This document shows positions 8,112-15,073 of a DNA stretch of 49,697 nt, piece after piece. The stretch is from CAZYJR01 sp964647905. Its GTDB lineage: Bacteria > Desulfobacterota > DSM-4660 > Desulfatiglandales > HGW-15. Made by a program: the position numbers and the translations under genes. Where the stretch lies: NCBI GenBank assembly GCA_964647905.1, contig CAZYJR010000029.1, positions 1 to 49,697 of the forward strand, given 5' to 3'. Numbering within the stretch: the stretch's first letter is position 1; every line of letters begins with the position of its first letter. The notes under the pieces were generated by a model that was not told the origin of the DNA, did no database searches, and worked only from the letters and a program-made list of their open reading frames with translations.

Positions 8112-9860
8112 CTATTCCTCGATAATTCTGTCGTAAGGGCGGGTGAAAACCTCGATTTCTCCGGTTTCCGGGTTCTTCCTGGACTCCACAAAACAGTTGA
8201 AGTTTTCGTCGTCGCGCTCGGGGTAGTCCGGGCGGGTCTGCCAGCCGTTCCAGCGGGTCTCCTTACGCCCTTTGAGGTGGTGACAGAGGATTTCGGCCAC
8301 GTCGATGCGGTCGAAAACCTCGTGGGCGTGCATCAGCTCGTGCAGGTCGGAAGCCATGATATATTCCTTGGATTGTTCTTGCAGCATTTTGATATGCCGC
8401 AAGGCGTAGTCCAACTGCTCTTCGTTGCAGCGGTAGAATTGGGAAGTGCCCCCGGCGTATTCGTCCATCACCCGCTGGAGGCGTTCCTTGACCTCTTCGG
8501 GCGATAGGCCGTCGAAACCCTCTTCGCGGAACAGCGGGGCGAAAATGCGGGCCTTCTCTGCTTCCACCTGGACCTCGTCGATATTTACGTCGCCGTTGGC
8601 TCCGATAAACTTGACAGCCCCGCGGGTGGCCAGCTTGCCTTCGGCCGCGCAGCCGCCCACGAACTTGTTGGGGTTGCCGCCCGCGGTCTCGCCCGCGGCG
8701 AACAGCCCGGGGATGGTGGTCATACGTTCAAGGTCCACCCAGTACCCGGAGCCGGTGTGACCGCCCACGATGTAGGGATCGGAACCGAAAACCTCGACGG
8801 GCTGTTCCGTAGGGTCGAGGCCGTTGGAGGCCAGGAAGAGCACGAAAGCCGGACGCTCGTTCAGATAGTCCGTGAGCATCTCCTTGCACTCGTCCTCGTC
8901 GATGTGGGTGGTGTCCACGTAGGTGGGACCGCGTCCCTCCCGCCACTCCTCCATGGGCGCATTGGCGCGGATGTACCGAGGGGCCTTGTCCCCGCCCATG
9001 TGGGCGTAGTTTTTCTCGAGGAAGTATTCCCCCTTGGCATTCATCATCTTGGCCCCCAAGGCCACGGAGACGGTGTCCACCGGACCGCAGAAATCTTTGG
9101 TCCGGGCCGCAACCCAGCGCTGTTCCATGGAAGTGAATTCCGCACCCTTGCGCAGGCCGATGGCGTAACCGCTGCCCACGTTGAACGGGCACATCCAGGT
9201 CATTTGGTGAGAGGAGGTGCCGTCGGAGGTGTAAGACTTGTAAAGGCCGCAGGCCCCGCCCGTCGAGACGATGGCGGCCTTGGACTTGAAGACGTAGAAC
9301 TTGCCGTCGCGCACGCCGAAGCCCATGGCGCCGGCGCAACGGTCGCCGTCCATGATCAGGGCCGTGGCCACGATGCGGTTGTATACCTCGGCCGACTCCA
9401 TGGCTTTCTCGGCCATGATCGGTTTCAGTTGCTCGCCGTGAATCGAGATATCCCAAGAGCCGCGGTATCGCGGATGCTCCCCGTCCTCGTCATACAGAAT
9501 GGGGAGACCCCACTCTTCCAACTCCTCGACGCATTGGTTCAGTTCCTGAGCGTTGGAAAGGGCCAGGTCCTCCCGTATCGGACCGCCGCCGACCTGTGAG
9601 CGCGACCAGCGGACCAGGTCCTCGGGGGTCTTGCCTTCCCACGTAGGTATGTAGGTGTTCAGGGCGTCCATACCCGCGGCGCAGGCGCCGCTGCGCTTGA
9701 TGTTGGCCTTCTCCATGATCACTACGTTCAGGTCCGGGTTTAGCTGTTTGGCCTCGTACGCGGCAAAGCACCCCGCGTTGCCGCCGCCAACGATAAGCAG
9801 ATCGCACTCGATCGTCTTGCTCTCCACCTCATCGAGGCTTTTTGGCAATACTTTCGCCAT
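8112..9860 (-). CDS. AprA-like flavoprotein (adenylylsulfate reductase alpha paralogue)
   Basis: The 582-residue protein is in the fumarate reductase/AprA flavoprotein superfamily: FAD motif GGGNAGCFAAYEA (about 26-38), KANIKRSGACAAGMDALNTY, MEQRWVAARTKDFCGP (about 240-255), GGHTGSGYW (His near 367), and an AprA-style C-terminal EVFTRPYDRII. Aligned by eye with Desulfovibrio AprA, the arginine-rich motif and the His of the active-site GSHSG segment are retained, while the tryptophan next to the flavin site differs in part (WNAGS becomes FNVGS). It is about 70-80 residues shorter than AprA. It likely reduces or oxidises an unknown substrate, possibly a sulfur-linked or carboxylate compound brought in by the TTT transporter (inference). 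It is first in the operon with AprB- and HdrA-like genes. CAGGAGGATACC precedes the ATG. Confidence 0.8.
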   Translation of the reverse strand: MAKVLPKSLDEVESKTIECDLLIVGGGNAGCFAAYEAKQLNPDLNVVIMEKANIKRSGACAAGMDALNTYIPTWEGKTPEDLVRWSRSQVGGGPIREDLALSNAQELNQCVEELEEWGLPILYDEDGEHPRYRGSWDISIHGEQLKPIMAEKAMESAEVYNRIVATALIMDGDRCAGAMGFGVRDGKFYVFKSKAAIVSTGGACGLYKSYTSDGTSSHQMTWMCPFNVGSGYAIGLRKGAEFTSMEQRWVAARTKDFCGPVDTVSVALGAKMMNAKGEYFLEKNYAHMGGDKAPRYIRANAPMEEWREGRGPTYVDTTHIDEDECKEMLTDYLNERPAFVLFLASNGLDPTEQPVEVFGSDPYIVGGHTGSGYWVDLERMTTIPGLFAAGETAGGNPNKFVGGCAAEGKLATRGAVKFIGANGDVNIDEVQVEAEKARIFAPLFREEGFDGLSPEEVKERLQRVMDEYAGGTSQFYRCNEEQLDYALRHIKMLQEQSKEYIMASDLHELMHAHEVFDRIDVAEILCHHLKGRKETRWNGWQTRPDYPERDDENFNCFVESRKNPETGEIEVFTRPYDRIIEE

Positions 9861-10043
9861 GGTATCCTCCTGTCATTGTGTTCTTGTCAGGCCGCCCCTG
9901 GTCCGAAGCGGTCTCTCGAAAGAGCCGTTCCACCTTTTACGGGCGGATATGCTGCGACAGCAAAAAAATGATTTCCCGCGGCCGTGCGACGGTGTGGGGC
10001 TCCTTCCGACGCTTAAATCCAAAATATAGCCTTCAAGCTTTTT

Positions 10044-10062
10044 AAAATATCGTGCACACGAT
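10044..10062. promoter_or_regulatory. Shared operator in divergent apr/hdr promoter
   Basis: AAAAT followed by ATCGTG-CA-CACGAT forms a perfect 6-2-6 dyad centred at 10055.5. On the plus strand TATTCT at 10085-10090 begins 29.5 bp from the centre, exactly as at tctC. On the minus strand TATATT (10028-10023) or TATTTT (10026-10021) sits 27.5-29.5 bp away, so one symmetric site could activate both operons. The rest of 9861-10164 is non-coding. Confidence 0.6.
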
Positions 10063-10084
10063 GACTGCGATTTTTTTTCTGCGG

Positions 10085-10090
10085 TATTCT
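10085..10090 (+). promoter_or_regulatory. Putative -10 box of hdrC-like operon
   Basis: TATTCT keeps the key T1, A2 and T6 of the -10 hexamer, with an expected start near 10097, about 41.5 bp from the operator centre. No convincing -35 is seen, which fits activator-dependent transcription. Confidence 0.35.
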
Positions 10091-10164
10091 ATTCATTAAT
10101 CGATTGGGAGAATCCGAACTCCACAATAACGAGAACGCCTGCTTGGACCGCTGGAGAGGGAGCC

Positions 10165-11883
10165 ATGACGTTCAATATCCTTTTGACAATCGCCCTGGGC
10201 ATCTGCGTAATCGGGCTGCTGACGCGGGCGGCCCGCTGGTTCGCAGGAGGGGTGACCACCGAAGACCGTGACCTGCCCGCGAAAATCCGTATAAAACGAA
10301 CTTTCGTCACCGCCCTTAAGGCCCCGTTCGGGGCAAACATATCCGCGGTGTTCAAAGGGCTGGTTCTCGACGGTTTGTTACAGGCTCGCCTCTTCCGTGC
10401 GGACCGGCTTCGTTGGCTGGCCCACTTCCTCATATTCTGGGGTTTCATACCCCTGCTGATCCTCCACGCCATGGACGGAAGCATCACCGCCAATCTTTTT
10501 TCCGGATACGAGTCCACCCTGAACCCTTGGCTTTTTTTGCGAAACCTGTTCGGCTTGATGGTCCTGGTGGGCCTGGCGCTGGCCGTCGTCCGCAGATTCA
10601 CCTCTCGTTCGCGTCTTAAGACGACGGCTATGGACGTGGCGCCTCTTGTTCTGATCGGGGCCATTGTGTGTTCCGGATTTTTTATCGAGGGCGCGAAAAT
10701 CGCCTCGCGTAGCGAGTTCTACCGGATGGTCGAGGAGTATTACGGCTCTCCCGAGTCCGAGGTCGTGGCCGCCCTGGAGGCGTATTGGGCGACCGAATAC
10801 GGTCTGGCGGCCGCCGAACCGGGCCTCGAGTACCCGGAGGAACAGTTGGAGCTGGGCCGGGAGGTCAACGAATTTTCCTGCATCGCCTGTCATTCCCGAC
10901 CCCAGTCGGCGGCGGTCAGCTATGGTGTTTCCCGTCTGCTCACGCCGGTAAGCCGCAATAAAGACAGCGGCGGCTTCGTATCGTTCGCCTATTGGCTGCA
11001 CGTGTTGATTTTCTTCGGCGCCTTGACCTGGCTGCCGTTCGGCAGGATGCGCCACGCCGTAACCAGCCCGCTCAGTCTCATCGCCGATAGATACCGCAGC
11101 CCCGCTCCCGACGCCCCGCTTCGCGCCGTGAAACGCATGCTGGCCGTGGACGCCTGTACCCACTGCGGTCTGTGTTCGGACAACTGCTCCGTTGGAATAT
11201 GCGCCTCTGTCCTGAATAACCGCTACATCCTGCCCTCGGAAAAACTCGCCGCCCTGGGCCGAGGCCCAGCCGGCGGAAACGGCGACGCCAAAAGCCTCCT
11301 GGAGGGCCTTACGGTATGCACCGACTGCCTGCGCTGTACGGGCGTCTGCCCTGTGGGCATCGACCTGCAGGACCTATGGGACGCGGCCCGCGACGACCTG
11401 CTGGCCCAGGGCATAGTCGATGTCTTCGCCCTCTCCCCCCTGGACATCCACCGGTCGGAGGTCTTTGCCGATTCCTTTGCCGCGGCCCAGGAACGTTTGG
11501 AGGCCTTCCGGCGCGGGGCGTTCGGCGAAGCGGGTGAAAGAGACGTTTACGACGCCGCCGATTACGGCGGGCTCCTCCGGTCCGCGGTCGACGACGGTAT
11601 ATTCCGGCTCTGCTTCAGTTGCAAAACATGCACCTCGTCGTGCCCCATCCTGGGACTCGAAGGTCTCGAAGAATTGGGCTTGGCCCCCCACCAGATCGTC
11701 CACGCCACGGCGCTCGGCCTCGACGATCTCGTCGCCTCCTCGCGTATGCTCTGGGCCTGCACCGGCTGCTACCGCTGCCAGGACAACTGCCCCCAGGGGG
11801 TGCGGGTGACCGATTTGCTCTATGCTCATAAAAACAAGGCGCTCGCCCGGATGAAAGGCGCGGCGCCCGCGAAGGAGAGCTAA
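10165..11883 (+). CDS. Membrane cytochrome b/c - ferredoxin - HdrC fusion protein
   Basis: The 572-residue protein has five predicted helices (about 3-22, 85-103, 122-143, 158-180, 272-292) with a NarI/DsrM-like arrangement and candidate heme b ligands H87, H101, H279 and H297. The helix 4-5 loop, periplasmic if topology follows NarI, holds a c-heme motif C239-I-A-C242-H243. The cytoplasmic tail carries four [4Fe-4S] motifs at 331-341, 385-395, 483-493 and 532-542; the last two form a typical HdrC pair. QmoC has the opposite order (HdrC then cytochrome b) and, as far as I know, no c-heme. It probably links a quinone or periplasmic cytochrome pool to HdrB and the HdrA/AprAB-like proteins. The ATG follows GGAGAGGGAG; the downstream hdrB-like gene starts 1 bp after the stop. 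Confidence 0.85.
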   Translation: MTFNILLTIALGICVIGLLTRAARWFAGGVTTEDRDLPAKIRIKRTFVTALKAPFGANISAVFKGLVLDGLLQARLFRADRLRWLAHFLIFWGFIPLLILHAMDGSITANLFSGYESTLNPWLFLRNLFGLMVLVGLALAVVRRFTSRSRLKTTAMDVAPLVLIGAIVCSGFFIEGAKIASRSEFYRMVEEYYGSPESEVVAALEAYWATEYGLAAAEPGLEYPEEQLELGREVNEFSCIACHSRPQSAAVSYGVSRLLTPVSRNKDSGGFVSFAYWLHVLIFFGALTWLPFGRMRHAVTSPLSLIADRYRSPAPDAPLRAVKRMLAVDACTHCGLCSDNCSVGICASVLNNRYILPSEKLAALGRGPAGGNGDAKSLLEGLTVCTDCLRCTGVCPVGIDLQDLWDAARDDLLAQGIVDVFALSPLDIHRSEVFADSFAAAQERLEAFRRGAFGEAGERDVYDAADYGGLLRSAVDDGIFRLCFSCKTCTSSCPILGLEGLEELGLAPHQIVHATALGLDDLVASSRMLWACTGCYRCQDNCPQGVRVTDLLYAHKNKALARMKGAAPAKES

Positions 11884-11884
11884 C

Positions 11885-12751
11885 ATGGCTTATGCGATGT
11901 TCAGATGCTGCGTGACGGCAAACCATCTCCCCGAAATCGACGTGTCGACCGACGTCCTGCTTTCCCGGCTTGGGATCGAGACCGTGGAAGACATTGGATT
12001 CGGCTGCTGCGGATATCCCCTGAAAAACGTGGATATGACCGCGTCACTGGCCGCCTCGGCCAGAAACCTCGCCCTGGCCGAGCGCGAGGGGAAGCCCATT
12101 CTGACCACGTGCGCCTGTTGTTACGGCACCCTCCAACACGCAGCACGCCTGCTCAAGGACGACACTCTGCGGGCCAAGGCCAACGAAAGCCTGGCCCCGG
12201 AAGGACTATCCTACGGCGGAAGGGCCGTGGTGCGGCATCTCCTCCATGTACTCAAAGACGATGTGGAGCTCGACCGCATCGCAAGCGAAGCCCGCGCCGC
12301 CCACGCCTACCGGAATGTCGTCGTTCAATACGGCTGTAAACTGCTGCGGCCCAATCTGCCCTCGGAGCTCGTGTCGCCCGGCTCGGAGCCCTTTTTCGAA
12401 CGGCTGGTCGCCGCCGCGGGCTCGACCGTCATACCCTGGGGATTGGAAAAAGACTGCTGCGGCTCCGGCATCCGCACTACAGACCGCGCACTGGCCGACT
12501 CCATTAACCAGGTCAAGATGCTCGCCGCCCAAAGGGTGACGGCCGACGCCGTGGTTACGGTGTGCCCCTTCTGTATGCTGCAACTCCGCAGAGCCGCACC
12601 GGACGAGCACGGAATCGCTGTGCTTTCCGTCTCACAACTGCTGTACCTGGCGCTGGGACTCGAAGGCGGGATCGTGCAGAATCAACTTGGGGTGGAGAAC
12701 ACCGTCGCGGACGCCCGGCAGCCGCTGGGCTTTAATGTTCGGCCTTGCTGA
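11885..12751 (+). CDS. HdrB-like protein with two CCG domains
   Basis: The 288-residue protein has two cysteine-rich CCG domains: first C8-C9, C41-C42-G and C77-x-C-C (about 77-80); second YGC, DCCGSG and VCPFC. These motifs bind the noncubane [4Fe-4S] clusters at which HdrB proteins split disulfides or exchange electrons. It is cytoplasmic and associates with HdrC, here the C-terminal domain of the upstream gene, 1 bp away with an AAGGAG site inside that gene's end. Together with the HdrA-like protein encoded across the divergent promoter, all three Hdr components are present. The 3' end overlaps the convergent crp-like gene by 20 bp. Confidence 0.88.
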   Translation: MAYAMFRCCVTANHLPEIDVSTDVLLSRLGIETVEDIGFGCCGYPLKNVDMTASLAASARNLALAEREGKPILTTCACCYGTLQHAARLLKDDTLRAKANESLAPEGLSYGGRAVVRHLLHVLKDDVELDRIASEARAAHAYRNVVVQYGCKLLRPNLPSELVSPGSEPFFERLVAAAGSTVIPWGLEKDCCGSGIRTTDRALADSINQVKMLAAQRVTADAVVTVCPFCMLQLRRAAPDEHGIAVLSVSQLLYLALGLEGGIVQNQLGVENTVADARQPLGFNVRPC

Positions 12752-13460
12752 GAAGAGCGAGCGGATTGAGCAGGACGATTCGACGCCGTTTCATCTCGAT
12801 GAGCCCCTCCTCCTGGAAGGCTTTGAGGGTTTCGCTGATGGTTTGTTGGCAGGAACCGGTCATGGAGGCCATCTCCTCCTGGGTGAGTTTATGCTCGATT
12901 TCCACCGCCCGGCTCCAGGATTCCGCGTCGTTTAACTGATTGAAGACCAAATATACCAATAGCTTTGCCAGCCGCGTGCTGACGTCGCAGACCATCAGGC
13001 TTTCCACCTGATCCCCAAGGTAGCGGATACGCGTGCCGAGAATGCTGACCACCCGCAGAGCGAATTCCGGCGAGGTCGCCACCAGTTCCTCGAAGTGTCT
13101 TTTGGGCAGTATGTGCAGAACGCAGTCGGTCAGGGTCTGGGCGTTGCATTTGCGCTCTTTATTGCCCACAACTTCCGCGATTCCAAACATCTCGCCCTGG
13201 TGGCGCATGAAAAAGATGGGCTCCTTGCCCGACATGCTGATCTTGAAAATCTTGACGATACCCTTCTCGAGATAATAGCAGGACGGGCTGTCCTCCTCCT
13301 CGAAAAAGACGATCTCGTTTTTCGGAATTTCCCTACGAATCGACAATTCCCGGAATTTTTCCCACACCCCCGGCAGGTCTTCGAAAAAGTCCCGAATTTC
13401 CATGTGCCAATTGGCGCCGGCCACTTCCTCATACTCATATTCGGCCTCGAACTCCTCCAT
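12732..13460 (-). CDS. Crp/Fnr-family transcription regulator
   Basis: The 242-residue protein has a cyclic-nucleotide-binding-like sensor domain (about 35-150), a long dimer helix and a winged HTH (about 180-235, KLTQEEMASMTGSCQQTISETLKAF). Aligned by eye with E. coli Crp (GCSRETVGRILKML), the DNA-reading R180, E181 and R185 become Q, Q and E. It should therefore not read TGTGA or TTGAT, which fits the unusual ATCGTG half-sites at 439 and 10049. No Fnr N-terminal cysteine cluster is seen. The start at 13460 follows GGGAGGGCGG; an in-frame upstream ATG would add about 51 residues of poor quality. It is convergent with hdrB and is the best candidate regulator of the tct/apr/hdr operons (inference). 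Confidence 0.85.
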   Translation of the reverse strand: MEEFEAEYEYEEVAGANWHMEIRDFFEDLPGVWEKFRELSIRREIPKNEIVFFEEEDSPSCYYLEKGIVKIFKISMSGKEPIFFMRHQGEMFGIAEVVGNKERKCNAQTLTDCVLHILPKRHFEELVATSPEFALRVVSILGTRIRYLGDQVESLMVCDVSTRLAKLLVYLVFNQLNDAESWSRAVEIEHKLTQEEMASMTGSCQQTISETLKAFQEEGLIEMKRRRIVLLNPLALLSKAEH

Positions 13461-14258
13461 CGTCCGCCCTCCCTGCTTGTCGCGTAGGTCGGACCCCAGC
13501 GCCTTCTCCGCCAATCCCTGTTTTGAGCTATCGGCTCTCCTCGCCCGATAAACTCCCGCGTTGCCTTTCCAAGATATTTTCCTCCTTATCATATATATTC
13601 TACCCGACAACAAGGGGAAATGTCCAATCCCAAAATTTCACAAAAGCACAAGGATAAAGGGACCTTACGCCCCTTTGCCGAAACGTCGCCCCTGTTAACC
13701 AAACGGCGATCAAGGCCGCCCGAAACAAGCCCCCGAAGCGGACTGACGGTAGTAGAATGGAAAGCTTCCCCCCCGATATTGCCGTTCGCGTCCAATGCGG
13801 CGTCGAAATGACACGCAAACCGCATAACAACGGCGGTTCACTGGAGGGTAAAAACTCTTACCAAACAGTGATTGCGGCCGCGGGATGCCCCTGCGATAAT
13901 ACCTGTTCGAGGCCATAGAAGGCCGTGTCACAACAAAGGTCATCGGTGACGGCAGAGGGTTGGTTTCCGGGATAGGAACTTGCTTTTTGGGTAGCAGGGT
14001 AGCGGAAGGCGTCTTTGGGTGTCAACAAGGAACGAATAACAATATGTATTGGCCAGGAAAAAGGTCGTTGGGGTGAGGGTGGTGGGTAAGAGGAAGTGAA
14101 AGCCGTTTGATGGGGCATTTCGAAGGACAGGGATGGCAAGGGTTCCACCTCAAAAAGCTTGTGGGTGATGGCCCCCCGCGTGGGAATAGCGGCCCACCAT
14201 CAGGCCGACATGGTGGTCAGTCTCCTCATGGAGGGTCAAGAGGCTAGGCCCTGAGGGA
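13461..14258. other. Gene-free stretch between regulator and lipoprotein operon
   Basis: About 800 bp hold no gene I can support; short open frames show no recognisable family. The crp-like promoter should lie in 13461-13620, which includes an AT-rich patch at 13570-13600. A small dyad CCACCAT/ATGGTGG (14194-14216) lies beyond the lolB-like stop on the minus strand and may terminate that operon, but it lacks a T-run. The stretch also marks the switch from the redox genes to the housekeeping block. Confidence 0.4.
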
Positions 14259-15068
14259 TCAGGTGCTCAGGTCGACGGTCCGGTGGGCTCTCGGGGGGCG
14301 GAGCTCGAAGACCGCATCCGGTATACGGCGGTTGAACGCCATCTTCTCGTTTCTGAACCGGACCCCGCCGCGGCCGGGGACGCGCATGTCCACTTCTTGG
14401 GCGTACGCTTTTCCGTCCTCCTCCGTGAACCCCTGAAAGGACGCCTTGAATCCGGTCTCAGTGAACACCACCTCTGCCGGATCCCGCCCCGCAGGGCCGC
14501 CTACCACCACCCACCGGCCCGGCGACCCTTTCTCGCTCGAGACCAGGAATCGGTCGTGCTTTACCTCCGAGACGGCCCAATCATCCGGGAGTGCGGGATA
14601 ACCGCGCAGGAAGGCCCAGGCCGTACGTGGATCCGGGGACCCGGGCAGAAAACGGTCCATGGTCTCCCTGGTGGCCCGGCCCTGATAAAGGGTGTTCTCC
14701 TCGTAGGAAAAGGCCTCTACGCGCCCGTTCTCCAAGAGGAGGTGCAGGATGGGGCCTCCCCAGGGGTGTCTGATCTCCACCTTGAGCCTCAAGGGCTCGC
14801 GGGTCCCTGCCGCCAGGAACCGGGCTTCGTCCGAGCGGCCCAGCCCGCGGCTCAGGGTAAGGGTCCCCTGGGAATAAAAGGATGAGACCGCTTGTTGCGC
14901 CCGCTCCATCCGGGCGATGACCTCGGAGACTCGGTCTCCCGTGAGGGGTTCGGACGGGCGTATGGCGGCGCACCCCGAGGATAGAAGGGCCGCCGCCACC
15001 AGGAGGGCCGCCAGGGCTGTCCTGGTTCCGATCGGTCCCGGGAGGCGGGTTGGGCGGGGCAGCGGCAC
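14259..15068 (-). CDS. LolB-like / DUF4292-type outer-membrane lipoprotein
   Basis: The 269-residue product has a signal peptide with lipobox LSSGC (Cys about 33). The body (SSFYSQGTLTLSRG, 'FLAAGTREPLRLKVEIRHPWGGPILHLL' in two parts, and a VFTETGFKASFQGF segment) resembles LolB/DUF4292 beta-folds that receive lipoproteins at the outer membrane. It is last in the minus-strand operon, 5 bp after the TPR lipoprotein gene. A role in lipoprotein insertion is inferred from fold and context; sequence identity to LolB itself is probably low. Confidence 0.6.
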   Translation of the reverse strand: MPLPRPTRLPGPIGTRTALAALLVAAALLSSGCAAIRPSEPLTGDRVSEVIARMERAQQAVSSFYSQGTLTLSRGLGRSDEARFLAAGTREPLRLKVEIRHPWGGPILHLLLENGRVEAFSYEENTLYQGRATRETMDRFLPGSPDPRTAWAFLRGYPALPDDWAVSEVKHDRFLVSSEKGSPGRWVVVGGPAGRDPAEVVFTETGFKASFQGFTEEDGKAYAQEVDMRVPGRGGVRFRNEKMAFNRRIPDAVFELRPPRAHRTVDLST

Positions 15069-15073
15069 GATCT

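Noticed and set aside
8112..9860. Canonical adenylylsulfate reductase aprA
   Set aside because: It is clearly related, but shorter, with a truncated AprB partner and no sat or standard qmo genes, so a paralogue of unknown substrate is the safer call.
13620..13811. Small plus-strand open frame upstream of the crp-like gene
   Set aside because: It has no ribosome site, no recognisable sequence and overlaps the likely promoter region.
14194..14216. CCACCAT/ATGGTGG dyad as a terminator
   Set aside because: The stem is only 7 bp with a 9-nt loop and no T-run follows; it is mentioned but not called.
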